Source of the DNA: Acidimicrobiales bacterium
GTDB lineage: Bacteria; Actinomycetota; Acidimicrobiia; Acidimicrobiales; CADCSY01
NCBI GenBank assembly: GCA_035512495.1
Contig: DATKDW010000077.1
Location: forward strand, 1 to 49,202
Direction of reading: 5' to 3'
DNA: 49,202 nt
Shown here: positions 1-7,948 of the stretch, piece by piece
How the letters are laid out: every line of letters starts with the position of its first letter
How positions within the stretch are numbered: the first letter of the stretch is position 1
Position numbers and translations under genes: made by a program
Notes under the pieces: model-generated
What the model was told of the DNA's origin: nothing
What the model saw: the letters and a program-made list of their open reading frames with translations, nothing else
Databases searched by the model: none

Positions 1-224
1 CCACGGTGCCGCCGGGCGTCCACCGGGTGCTGCGCCAGATCCCGCCGGCGGCGCTGGCCGCCCTCGTGCTGCCCGCTCTGCTCCGCCCGGAGGGCACCCT
101 CGACCTCGTCCAGCCCCGACTCCTCGCCGGAGCCGTCGCCGCCGCGGTGGCCTGGCGGTTCCGAAGCGTCGCCCTCACGCTGGTGGTGGGCATGGCGGTG
201 CTGCTGTCCGTCGAGGCCCTCTGA
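1..224 (+). CDS. azlD: AzlD-like branched-chain amino acid export subunit, 3' end only
   Basis: The window opens inside this gene; only about the last 74 codons are present. The reading frame is open from the first base and ends at TGA 222-224. The residues (LRQIPPAALAALVLPALL, then a hydrophobic stretch ending in VVGMAVLLSVEAL) match the C-terminal half of AzlD/LivH-type small membrane proteins, which pair with AzlC to export branched-chain amino acids. Two hydrophobic segments are visible. It is convergent with mrp, with a 2-bp gap. The partner azlC would lie upstream, outside the window. The identification rests on a short fragment. Confidence 0.65.
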   Translation, partial: TVPPGVHRVLRQIPPAALAALVLPALLRPEGTLDLVQPRLLAGAVAAAVAWRFRSVALTLVVGMAVLLSVEAL

Positions 225-226
225 AC

Positions 227-1378
227 CTAGATCACCTTCAGCTCTGGGTGCCGCCGCTTGGTCGGGGCGAGGTCCTCGTCGATCTGCTTGGCGATGGCGG
301 CGAAGGCCATGGCGACCTCACCGTCGGGGTCGGCCACGGTGATGGGCCGGCCGACGTCGCCGCCCTCGCGCAGCTCGCGCACGAGGGGCACCTGGCCGAG
401 GAGCGGCACACCGAGGCGGTCGGCCAGCACCTGACCACCGCCGGCCCCGAAGAGCTCGTAGCGGGTGCCGTCGTCACCGGTGAACCAGCTCATGTTCTCG
501 ATGACACCCTGCACCGGGATCTTGAGCTGGTCGCTCTGGAACATGAGCCCGGCTCGCTGCGCCACCCGCTGGGCGGCCGACTGCGGCGTGGTGACGATGT
601 AGGCCTCCGACCGCGGGAGGAACTGGGCGATGGAGAGGGAGATGTCGCCGGTGCCGGGCGGCATGTCGACGACGAGGAAGTCGGGGGCACCCCAGTAGAA
701 GTCGGTGAGGAACTGCTCGAGGGCCTTGTGGAGCATGGGGCCGCGCCACACCACCGGCTGGTCGTCGCGCACGAAGAACCCGATCGAGGCGACCGTGATG
801 CCGTTGGCCGTGGGCGGGATGATCATGGTGTTGTCGACCAGGGTGGGCGGCCGGTCGACACCGAGCATCGGCGGGATCGAGAACCCCCACACGTCGGCGT
901 CGACGACCGCCACCCGCTTGCCGCGCTGGGACAGCGCGACGGCGAGGTTGACGGTGACCGACGACTTGCCCACGCCGCCCTTGCCCGAGGCGACGAGCAG
1001 GACGCGGGTCCGGTTGCCGGGGTCCTGGAAGGGCACCGCCCGGCCCTGGGCGTGGCCGTGGGCGGGCCCGCTTCCGGCGGTGGCGGCGGGGTCGCCGTGG
1101 AGGCGCAGGCGGAGATCGGCGCGCTCGTCGTCGCTCATGGCCACCAGGTCGACGGCCACGTCGCGCACCCCCTCGACCGCTCCCACGGCCTCGCCGGTGC
1201 GGGCGATCAGCTCGTCGGGCTGGGCGTAGTCGTCGACGATGACGGCGAGGGTCACCGCCACCCTCGACCCGTCGACCGACACCCGCCTGACCATGCCGAG
1301 ATCGGCGACGCTCTGGTGCAGCTCGGGGTCGGTGACACCCCCGACGGCATCGAGGATCTGGGCTTCGGTGACGGCCAT
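227..1378 (-). CDS. mrp: Mrp/NBP35-family P-loop ATPase, Fe-S cluster carrier
   Basis: The protein has 383 aa. An N-terminal MIP18/DUF59-like domain (about residues 1-80, with the GGVTDPEL motif) is followed by a deviant Walker A (SGKGGVGKS, about 132-139), DADVWG, and the D-M-P-PGTGD motif, the standard layout of bacterial Mrp/ApbC Fe-S cluster carriers. The CxxC that holds the cluster in ApbC is absent: after VIENMSWF comes TGDDGTRYELFG with no cysteine. This is also seen in other actinobacterial Mrp proteins. ATG 1378 is preferred over an in-frame ATG 15 codons upstream because that one lies in the divergent operator. The gene faces the SufR-like regulator across a palindrome, which supports a role in Fe-S homeostasis. 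Confidence 0.92.
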   Translation of the reverse strand: MAVTEAQILDAVGGVTDPELHQSVADLGMVRRVSVDGSRVAVTLAVIVDDYAQPDELIARTGEAVGAVEGVRDVAVDLVAMSDDERADLRLRLHGDPAATAGSGPAHGHAQGRAVPFQDPGNRTRVLLVASGKGGVGKSSVTVNLAVALSQRGKRVAVVDADVWGFSIPPMLGVDRPPTLVDNTMIIPPTANGITVASIGFFVRDDQPVVWRGPMLHKALEQFLTDFYWGAPDFLVVDMPPGTGDISLSIAQFLPRSEAYIVTTPQSAAQRVAQRAGLMFQSDQLKIPVQGVIENMSWFTGDDGTRYELFGAGGGQVLADRLGVPLLGQVPLVRELREGGDVGRPITVADPDGEVAMAFAAIAKQIDEDLAPTKRRHPELKVI

Positions 1379-1411
1379 GCGAGCGTCGCTCTCCTTGGTT
1401 GCGGGGATTTC

Positions 1412-1427
1412 ACCTACGCGCATAGGT
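1412..1427. promoter_or_regulatory. 16-bp near-perfect palindrome, candidate SufR-like operator
   Basis: ACCTACGCGCATAGGT matches its own reverse complement at 14 of 16 positions (consensus ACCTAYGCGCRTAGGT). It sits in the 61-bp gap between divergent mrp and the SufR-like gene and touches the -10 box TAGAAT (1427-1432) of the latter. This is the expected position for an autoregulatory site that also controls mrp. Binding is inferred, not shown. Confidence 0.65.
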
Positions 1428-1432
1428 AGAAT
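1427..1432 (+). promoter_or_regulatory. -10 box TAGAAT of a leaderless promoter
   Basis: TAGAAT ends exactly 7 bp before the GTG start at 1440, so transcription would begin at or near the start codon. No Shine-Dalgarno sequence is present. The same spacing recurs at many genes in this window. Confidence 0.6.
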
Positions 1433-1439
1433 ACCGGCC

Positions 1440-2183
1440 GTGCCGAGTGACCCCCTCGCCGTGGAGCCCGCCCCCAGGGTGCCCTTCTCCGCCGACGACT
1501 TCACCTCGGCCGTCACCGCCATCACCTCGGCGTTCGGCGACCCCACCCGCCGCCAGATCTACCTCTTCGCCCACGAGCGGACCGAGGGCGTGACCGCCTC
1601 CGAGGTGGCCGAGCACTTCGACCTCCACGCCAACGTCGCCCGTCACCACCTCGACAAGCTCGCCGGCGGCGGCTACCTCGAGGTTCGGGTGGGGCGCGGC
1701 AGCGGCGGCGCCGGCCGGCCGTCCAAGCGCTTCGCCGTCGCCGAGACCGACGTGGCCCTCGACTTCCCCGTCAAGCGCGACGACCTGGTCCTGTCGCTCC
1801 TGAGCCGGGCACTCGAGCTGCTCCCCCAGGAGGTCGCCGAGGCAATGGCCGAGGACGTCGGCGTCAGCTACGGCAAGGCCCTGGCCGCGTCGCTCCAGCC
1901 CGGTGGCGCCCAGCGCTCGTTCCGCGCCGCCCTCCACGCCGTGGCCGACGCCCTCACCGCCCACGGCTTCGCCGCCCACACCGAGGAAGGGGGCGACGGC
2001 GTGCAGATCGTCTCCGACCACTGTCCCTTCGGCGGGGCGGCGGTGGTCTCGCCGGTGGTGTGCGCGGTCGACCGCGGGATGGTCAAGGGCATGCTCGGGG
2101 CCCTCTACGGCGAGACCGACCCCGAGACGTCCATGTCGAGGGCCCTCGGCGACGACACCTGCATCACCGCGGTCCACGGCTGA
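1440..2183 (+). CDS. SufR-like Fe-S-sensing transcriptional repressor
   Basis: The protein has 247 aa. Residues about 30-80 form an ArsR/DeoR-like winged helix-turn-helix (GDPTRRQIYLF, then EVAEHFDLHANVARHHLDKL) followed by a wing (VGRGSGGAGRPSKRF). The C-terminal half carries cysteines at about 195, 208 and 241, with a C-x12-C spacing typical of SufR, whose cluster occupancy controls DNA binding. The GTG start follows a TAGAAT -10 box by 7 bp; a longer in-frame ORF would run into mrp. It lies 2 bp upstream of the cysteine desulfurase gene and opposite mrp. The SufR assignment rests on the cysteine pattern plus the Fe-S neighbourhood; the effector is inferred. Confidence 0.8.
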   Translation: MPSDPLAVEPAPRVPFSADDFTSAVTAITSAFGDPTRRQIYLFAHERTEGVTASEVAEHFDLHANVARHHLDKLAGGGYLEVRVGRGSGGAGRPSKRFAVAETDVALDFPVKRDDLVLSLLSRALELLPQEVAEAMAEDVGVSYGKALAASLQPGGAQRSFRAALHAVADALTAHGFAAHTEEGGDGVQIVSDHCPFGGAAVVSPVVCAVDRGMVKGMLGALYGETDPETSMSRALGDDTCITAVHG

Positions 2184-2185
2184 GC

Positions 2186-3322
2186 GTGGCCGGCCGGGCC
2201 TACCTCGACCACGCCTCGACGTCGCCCACCCGGCCGCGGGCGGTCGAGGCGATGCTCCCCTGGTTCGCGGCCGCCGCCGACCCGGGACGGATCCACAGCG
2301 AGGGCCACGCGGCGCGGGTGGCGGTCGAGGTCGCCCGCGAGCAGGTCGCCGCGCTCCTCGGCGCCCGGTCGCGCGAGGTGATCTTCACCAGCGGCGCCAC
2401 CGAGTCGATCGTGACCGCCACCTGGATGGCCACCGAGCGGGGCGACCACGTGGTGGTGCCGGCGGTGGAGCACTCCGCCGTCCGTGAGGCCTCGGCCCGC
2501 CACCGCGTGACCGAAGTGGGCGTCGACCGCCTCGGTCGGGTCGACCCCGACGCGGTCCTCGCCGCGATCGAGGCCGGCACCGCCCTCGTGCACCTGCAAT
2601 GGGGCAACCATGAGGTCGGCACCCTCCAGCCGGTGGCCGAGGTCGTCGCTGCTTGCCGACAGCGGGGCGTGCTCATCCACGTCGACGCCGCGTCGGCCGC
2701 CGGCCACGTCCCGATCGACTTCGTCGGCCTCGACGCCGACCTGCTCTCCGTGTCGGCCCACAAGCTCGGCGGCCCGCCCGGGGTGGGCGCCCTCCTCGTG
2801 CGCCGAGGCCTGCGGCTGCGGCCCCTCCTCGTCGGCGGCGACCAGGAACGTGCCCGCCGCGCCGGCTACGAGAACGTCCCCGGTGTGGCCGGCTTCGGCG
2901 CGGCGGCGGCGGTTCTCGCCGAGGGGGCGCTCGACCACGAAGCCGCGGACGCCCGCCGCCGCATCGCCCGGGTGACCGACGCAGCAGCCTCGGGCGCGCT
3001 CGGACCGGGCGTCGACGTCCTCGGTGACCCCGACCCGGGCGGCCGGCTCCCCCACCTGGTCTGCCTGGCGGTGGCGGGGGTCGAGGCGGAGCCCGTCCTG
3101 TTGGGGCTCGACCAGGCGGGTGTCGCCGTGCACTCCGGGTCCTCATGCTCCTCAGAGTCGCTGGAACCCTCACCGGTGCTCGAGGCCATGGGCGTCGACG
3201 CCTCGCGCTCGCTGCGCGCCTCGGTGGGGTGGTCCACCACCGACGACGAGGTCGAGGCCTTCTGCGCAGCGCTGCCGGGCGTGGTCGACCGGCTGCTGGC
3301 GCTGGGCCGCCCCGCCGGCTGA
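2186..3322 (+). CDS. Cysteine desulfurase, NifS/IscS type (PLP-dependent)
   Basis: The protein has 378 aa and should release sulfur from cysteine for Fe-S cluster or thio-cofactor assembly. Visible active-site features: YLDHAST near the N-terminus, His95 (VEHSA) that stacks on PLP, Asn141 (WGNHEVGTLQP), Lys193 (SVSAHKLGG) for the Schiff base, and Cys321 in the loop HSGSSCSSE carrying the persulfide. The Cys-loop sequence and overall length fit group I (NifS/IscS) rather than SufS. GTG 2186 starts 2 bp after the regulator's stop, so the two genes are probably cotranscribed and Fe-S regulated. Whether it is IscS or a dedicated tRNA-thiolation desulfurase cannot be told from the sequence. Confidence 0.92.
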   Translation: MAGRAYLDHASTSPTRPRAVEAMLPWFAAAADPGRIHSEGHAARVAVEVAREQVAALLGARSREVIFTSGATESIVTATWMATERGDHVVVPAVEHSAVREASARHRVTEVGVDRLGRVDPDAVLAAIEAGTALVHLQWGNHEVGTLQPVAEVVAACRQRGVLIHVDAASAAGHVPIDFVGLDADLLSVSAHKLGGPPGVGALLVRRGLRLRPLLVGGDQERARRAGYENVPGVAGFGAAAAVLAEGALDHEAADARRRIARVTDAAASGALGPGVDVLGDPDPGGRLPHLVCLAVAGVEAEPVLLGLDQAGVAVHSGSSCSSESLEPSPVLEAMGVDASRSLRASVGWSTTDDEVEAFCAALPGVVDRLLALGRPAG

Positions 3323-3348
3323 CCCCGCCCCAGCGCTCACCCGACGCC

Positions 3349-3397
3349 TTCTGGCACCAGAAGCGCGCTGATAAGCAGCGCGATCCTGGTGCCAGAA
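3349..3397. repeat. 49-bp long hairpin between convergent genes
   Basis: Left arm 3349-3370 and right arm 3376-3397 are complementary at 20 of 22 positions around a 5-base loop (ATAAG); the outer 12 bp (TTCTGGCACCAG) are perfect. It lies between the convergent desulfurase and YceH-like genes. There is no T-run on either side, so it could be a factor-assisted bidirectional terminator or an extragenic palindromic repeat. No second copy was noticed in the window. Confidence 0.7.
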
Positions 3398-3423
3398 CCG
3401 TCCGGTGCACCTCCTGACCAAGG

Positions 3424-4113
3424 TCAGAGCCCGGGCAGGTCCTCGCCGATGGCCTCGTAGAGCTGCGCCAGCTGTCGGCGGAGGGTGGCGACCTCCCGCT
3501 CGAGGCGCTCGATGCGATCGGGGTCGACCGACGAGCGGGACGACCCGCTGGCTGCGGGCGCAGCCGATGCCGCCTCCACCACGACCGCATCGGGACCGCT
3601 GAGGAGGTGGGCCCAGCGAGCCTCCTTCTGCCCGGGCTGGCGAGGGAGGTGCACGGCGAGGGGCTGGTCGCGGCCGGCGAGGCGCTCGAGCACCTCCTCC
3701 ACCTCGGCGAGGCTGGCGAAGGCGTGCAGCCGCTCGGCACGGGTCCGCAGCTCGCCGGGCGCCTGCGGGCCGCGCAGCGCCAGCACGGCCAAGAGGGCGA
3801 GCTCGTCGGGGGCCAGGTCGAGCGCCTCGTCGAGCACGTGACGGTAGCGGGTGGTGCGGGCACCGGCACCGGGGTGCACGAAGCGGAGCACCTTACGGGC
3901 CTTGAGCGAGTCGAGCGCGTCCATCACGGTGCGCTCGTCGTACGCCACCACCGGGAAGCGGCTCGTGCTCTGGTTGCACGCCGACCGAAGGGCGTTGAGG
4001 GTGAGGGGATAGCTCTCGGGCACCGTCGCCTGCTTCTCGACCAGGCTCATGACGACCCGGAGCTCGGCGTCGCCGAGTGGCAGGATCGGCGGCGGCGGTG
4101 CCTCGTCGGTCAC
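3424..4113 (-). CDS. YceH-like UPF0502/DUF480 protein
   Basis: The protein has 229 aa. It shows the DUF480 signature: LGDAELRVVMSLVEKQATVPESYPLTLNAL at the N-terminus, the ACNQ(S/K)TSR block, and a second winged-helix half with LRGPQAPGELRTR. The family folds as tandem winged helices; its function is not established. A C-terminal coiled-coil-like stretch (about residues 195-225, RIERLEREVATLRRQLAQLYEA) extends it, as in many family members. The GTG start overlaps the TGA of the LVIVD gene (GTGA), implying translational coupling to a secreted protein of quite different type. Confidence 0.9.
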   Translation of the reverse strand: MTDEAPPPPILPLGDAELRVVMSLVEKQATVPESYPLTLNALRSACNQSTSRFPVVAYDERTVMDALDSLKARKVLRFVHPGAGARTTRYRHVLDEALDLAPDELALLAVLALRGPQAPGELRTRAERLHAFASLAEVEEVLERLAGRDQPLAVHLPRQPGQKEARWAHLLSGPDAVVVEAASAAPAASGSSRSSVDPDRIERLEREVATLRRQLAQLYEAIGEDLPGL

Positions 4114-5819
4114 GACCCCGATTGACGACAGGTGCTGCGCCGCTCCAGGCGGCGTAGGCCGAGGGCCGCGCCGGCGGCGGCCAGCCCTGCGAGGACGGGC
4201 AGCACCGCGCCCGTGGCCGGGATCTGCGACCGCGGCGGTGCCCCGTCGCTGGGGGCCGCCGTGGGGGTGGCCGCGTCGGCGGCCAGGGCCTCCGGCGGGT
4301 CCCAGACGCCGTTGGTGAGGCGGACCGCGTAGAACCCGCTGTTGCCGTCGGAGTACCAGATCTCCCTTCGCTCCGGCGCGAAGGAGGGGCTGGCCATGGC
4401 GTAGGCGCCCTCGCTGACGGGCGCGGCGCTCGCGTTGATGGGCCCGTTGAAGTAGGCGATCTCGCGCGGCTGGGCCGGGTCGCGGATGTCGAACACGCGC
4501 AGCCCCGACAGGATGAAGGTGCAGGCGACGATCCCAGGATCGACCCGGGACGGCACGTCGCAGTAGTGGCCGGTGTAGTTCTGGAGCGAGCCGGTGCCTG
4601 GGTCGTCGGCCTGCTCGCCGCGGTGGGCCTCGGCCTGGTTGACCTCGAGGCGGATGTCGGAGACGATCACCGGCGCCGTCTCGTCGGCGATGTCGATGAT
4701 GCGCGCCGCGCCGACGCGCTCCTCGCTGCCCCGGAACTCGTCCATCTCGACCAGGTACGGGTGGCCGTCGATGGTCACCGGGACGTTGATCTGAGGGGTG
4801 CTCACCAGCGCCCAGGTGCTCCTGGAGAGGACCTCGACCGTGGGGTTCGGCTCCCTCGACTGGATCTCGCTCACGTCGAGGACCAGGAGGCCCTTCGGGC
4901 TGTTGGACGACTCGTTGCCGTTGGCCGCCATGTACAGGCGGTTGCCGTCGTCGCTGAGGTTGATCCCGTGGGAGTTGAAGTCGTAGATGCCGAGGGGCAG
5001 CGGGACCGTGGGGTCGCTGACGTCGATGGCCGTGACCGTCCGGCCGGACAGCGACGAGATGTAGAGCGTGTTGCCGTCGGGAGCGAAGCCGCTCTCGTGG
5101 CCGAGGACACCCACCGCAGCACTGGCCTTCAGCGTCGGCTGGCGGCAGTCCTCGGTGAGGTCGTAGATGTCGACGATGCCCGGGTAGTAGATCGGGTTGG
5201 CGGTCACGGCGGCCAGGAGGCCCCGCTCCTGGTTGAGGACCAGCGACTCGTGCGGCGACTGCATGGCCGGGCTCACGAGCGTCGTCGTCTTCACCGGTTC
5301 GGACGGGTCGGACATGTCGAGCACGGCGACGCCGGTCAGGTCGCCGCCCGACAGGTTGATCACGTTGGCAGGGAAGAGGAGCGTCGTGTCGTAGTAGGCG
5401 CACTCGTTGCCCGAGGTGTCGACGTAGCGCTCCACCTTGTAGCCGCCGGTCTGGCCCACGTGTGAGACGAGCTCGGCGTTGCACCAGTAGCCCTCCGCCG
5501 CCCGACCGCTCTCGACCTCGCTGCGCGGGACCCGTCCCTGGGCGCCCGTCTCGGGGTGGGAGCCGGGACCGCACTCGGCACGAGGCGTGGGCTGGGCGTC
5601 GAGGCCGGCCGTGCCGTCGATCGTCTGAACGGGCACTTCGAGGCCGGTGATGCGACCGCTCGGGTTGACCTCGGCCTCGGTCACGGTGCTCGCCGCGCGG
5701 GCGGCGGCGTCGCCGTGGGCGCCCACCGGCGGGGCCACCGCGAGGGCGGCGGCCGCGGTGACCACCATCGTGACCACGAGCAGCGCCCGCGGGGTCCGCT
5801 GTCCGTTTCGTGGTCCCAT
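4110..5819 (-). CDS. Secreted LVIVD-repeat (beta-propeller-like) protein with a possible sortase signal
   Basis: The protein has 569 aa. The N-terminus is a signal peptide (RTPR then ALLVVTMVVTAAAALAV, cleavage near VGAHG). The body contains repeated units of the LVIVD type (GVAVLDMSDPSEP, VTAIDVSDPTVPL, LLVLDVSEIQ, RVFDIRDPAQP), which are thought to build a beta-propeller on the cell surface. The C-terminus runs IPATG, a hydrophobic stretch and RRLERR, the layout of a cell-wall sorting signal with an unusual pentapeptide. ATG 5819 follows AGGGAAG at good spacing. The substrate or ligand is unknown. It is cotranscribed with the downstream YceH-like gene. Confidence 0.85.
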   Translation of the reverse strand: MGPRNGQRTPRALLVVTMVVTAAAALAVAPPVGAHGDAAARAASTVTEAEVNPSGRITGLEVPVQTIDGTAGLDAQPTPRAECGPGSHPETGAQGRVPRSEVESGRAAEGYWCNAELVSHVGQTGGYKVERYVDTSGNECAYYDTTLLFPANVINLSGGDLTGVAVLDMSDPSEPVKTTTLVSPAMQSPHESLVLNQERGLLAAVTANPIYYPGIVDIYDLTEDCRQPTLKASAAVGVLGHESGFAPDGNTLYISSLSGRTVTAIDVSDPTVPLPLGIYDFNSHGINLSDDGNRLYMAANGNESSNSPKGLLVLDVSEIQSREPNPTVEVLSRSTWALVSTPQINVPVTIDGHPYLVEMDEFRGSEERVGAARIIDIADETAPVIVSDIRLEVNQAEAHRGEQADDPGTGSLQNYTGHYCDVPSRVDPGIVACTFILSGLRVFDIRDPAQPREIAYFNGPINASAAPVSEGAYAMASPSFAPERREIWYSDGNSGFYAVRLTNGVWDPPEALAADAATPTAAPSDGAPPRSQIPATGAVLPVLAGLAAAGAALGLRRLERRSTCRQSGS

Positions 5820-5953
5820 GGTCTTCCCTGCGCTCGTCCCGACTCCGCTGCCAACCTACCGACTCCCTCGGGTGCGACCTCCATCGCCGCCGGCTTGCCC
5901 GGCGCACCGGGGCGCCGGTGCACCGGCGCGCCGACCGTCGCTACCGTGCCGCC

Positions 5954-7354
5954 ATGACCGTGACCGACGCACCCTGGCCGGGCGATACCTGCTCGCTCGT
6001 CGACGCCTTCCGCAGTGGCGAGCGCAGCCCTGCCGAGGAGCTCGAGGCCACCCTCGCCGCCATCGACGCCTCCGAGCTGAACGCCTGGTCGTTCCGGGAC
6101 GACGAGGTGGCACGCCGGACGGCCGCCGAGGCCGACGTGTCGCTGCCCTTCGGCGGTGTGCCCATGGGCATCAAGGAGCTCGACCATGTCGCCGGGTGGC
6201 CCTTCACCAACGCCTCGGTCCCCCTCGCTGACCAGGTCTCGGCCTACGACGCCACCAAGGTCAGCCGCCTCCGGGATGCCGGCGCCGTGCTCGTCGGCAT
6301 GACGACGGCCAGCGAGTTCGGGGGCGTGAACCTCACCCGCACCGTGCTCAACGGCATCACCCGCAACCCCTGGCAGCCCGATCGCACACCCGGAGGCTCC
6401 TCGGGTGGCACCGCCTCGGCGGTGGCCGGCGGCCACGTCACCATCGGCACCGCCGGCGACGGTGGTGGCTCGATTCGGATCCCTGCCGGCTTCACCGGCA
6501 TGGTCGGGCTCAAGGTCACCTACGGCCGCATCCCGAAGGGTCCCCACTCCGAGATCGGCTCACTCACCGCCGTGCCCGGCTGCATCAGCCGCTCGGTGCG
6601 CGACAGCGCCCGCTGGCTCGACGTCTCCAACGGCCACGACCGGCGCGACCCACTCAGCCTGCCGCGCGTCGAGGGATGGGAGGCCGGTCTCGGCTCGCAC
6701 CTCGGCGACCTCCGCGGCGCGCGCGTGGCCGTGCTGCCCACCTTTGCCGACGCCACCGTGGCGCCCGACGTGGTGGGGATCGTCGACGAGCTCGGGGGCT
6801 GGCTCACCGACCACCTGGGCCTGACGCGCGTCGACGTCGACGTGCGCATCCCCTCCATGGGCACGGCCTGGGCCCTGGCCGGCCTGCTGGCCGAGTTCGC
6901 CGCCCTCGGAGACCGCTGGCCCGACTGCGAGGACCAGCTCACCCCCCAGATCCGCCACGGCCTGCGCTTCGCCCACGACCGCTACGGCATCGACGCCCGC
7001 ATCCTGCTGGAGCAGCGCCGCACCGAGCTGTTCGAGGCCATGGCCGGCCTCTTCGACGACGTCGACCTGGTGGTCACCCCCACCAACCCCGACGTGGCCT
7101 TCGCCGCCGAGGGGCCGCTGCCCGACACCTTCGGCGGCATCAAGTCCGAACCCGGCAACAACGGGCGCCTCACCATCCCGGGCAACATCTACGGCAACCC
7201 CGGCATCTCCATCCCCGCCGGCACCGTCGGCGGCCTGCCGGTGGGCGTGCAGGTGATGGCGCCACACCACCAGGAAGCAGTCCTGCTCGACGTGGCCCTG
7301 GCCGTGGAGCGCGAGCGACCATGGCCCCTCGTCGCCCCCGGCTCGCCGTCGTAG
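5954..7354 (+). CDS. Amidase signature (AS) family hydrolase
   Basis: The protein has 466 aa and should hydrolyse an amide bond. The Ser-cisSer-Lys triad of the AS family is visible: Lys74 (MGIKELD), the GGSSGG loop with Ser149/150, and nucleophile Ser173 in GDGGGSIRIPA. The C-terminal part has the usual DVDLVVTPTNPD strand. ATG 5954 lies 6 bp after TACCGT, a leaderless arrangement. Gat subunits A are of similar length, but no gatB/gatC lies nearby and the sequence looks like a general amidase. The substrate cannot be assigned. Confidence 0.9.
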   Translation: MTVTDAPWPGDTCSLVDAFRSGERSPAEELEATLAAIDASELNAWSFRDDEVARRTAAEADVSLPFGGVPMGIKELDHVAGWPFTNASVPLADQVSAYDATKVSRLRDAGAVLVGMTTASEFGGVNLTRTVLNGITRNPWQPDRTPGGSSGGTASAVAGGHVTIGTAGDGGGSIRIPAGFTGMVGLKVTYGRIPKGPHSEIGSLTAVPGCISRSVRDSARWLDVSNGHDRRDPLSLPRVEGWEAGLGSHLGDLRGARVAVLPTFADATVAPDVVGIVDELGGWLTDHLGLTRVDVDVRIPSMGTAWALAGLLAEFAALGDRWPDCEDQLTPQIRHGLRFAHDRYGIDARILLEQRRTELFEAMAGLFDDVDLVVTPTNPDVAFAAEGPLPDTFGGIKSEPGNNGRLTIPGNIYGNPGISIPAGTVGGLPVGVQVMAPHHQEAVLLDVALAVERERPWPLVAPGSPS

Positions 7355-7431
7355 CGGCCGCACCAGCTGGAGACAGGCGCCGGCGCCGCCCGGCGGGGAA
7401 TCAGCGGCGGGCGCCCTCGGTTGCACCGGCC

Positions 7432-7854
7432 ATGCCCGACGATGTGCTCCGCCAACTGATCGCCGATCACCACCGGGGCGTGCTGGTGACGCTCAAGCGC
7501 GATGGGCGACCGCAGCTGTCCAACATCATGTACGCCCTCGGCGATGACGGGATCGTGCGGATCTCGGTGACCGACGGCCGGGCCAAGACGGCGAACCTGC
7601 GGCGCGACCTGAGGGCGAGCCTGCACGTCACCAGCGACGACTTCTGGTCCTACGCCGTGGTGGAGGGCGACGCCGACCTGTCGGCGGTCGCCGCCGACCC
7701 GGGGGACGACACGGTCGAGGAGCTGGTGGCGCTGTACCGGTCGCTTCAGGGCGAGCACGACGACTGGGACGACTACCGCGCCGCCATGGTGCGCGACCGG
7801 CGCCTGGTGGTGCGCCTGCCGGTCGGGCACCTCTACGGGATGGCCCGCGGCTGA
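7432..7854 (+). CDS. PPOX-class (F420/FMN) flavin reductase
   Basis: The protein has 140 aa, the usual size for a small split-barrel flavoprotein. Motifs LVTLKRDGRPQLSNIMYA at the N-terminus, ISVTDGRAKTANLRRDLRASLHV in the middle and a C-terminal VVRLPVGHLYGMARG are those of the actinobacterial PPOX-class F420-dependent enzyme family. The reaction is probably a two-electron reduction using F420H2 or FMN; the substrate is unknown. No operon partner is evident: the amidase ends 77 bp upstream and the ABC exporter genes begin 94 bp downstream. Confidence 0.88.
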   Translation: MPDDVLRQLIADHHRGVLVTLKRDGRPQLSNIMYALGDDGIVRISVTDGRAKTANLRRDLRASLHVTSDDFWSYAVVEGDADLSAVAADPGDDTVEELVALYRSLQGEHDDWDDYRAAMVRDRRLVVRLPVGHLYGMARG

Positions 7855-7948
7855 CCCATGGCCCAGGACCCACGGGGTCGCGCCTAACCTGCCCCACCCC
7901 CCGGTCAGCCCGGCCGGGGCCGGTCGGCGCGCGCCAGGGGGCTCGGCA

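Noticed and set aside
3424-5907. 827-codon minus frame joining YceH-like and LVIVD regions
   Set aside because: Upstream of 4113 it is out of frame with the LVIVD gene and has shadow composition; it is not a fusion.
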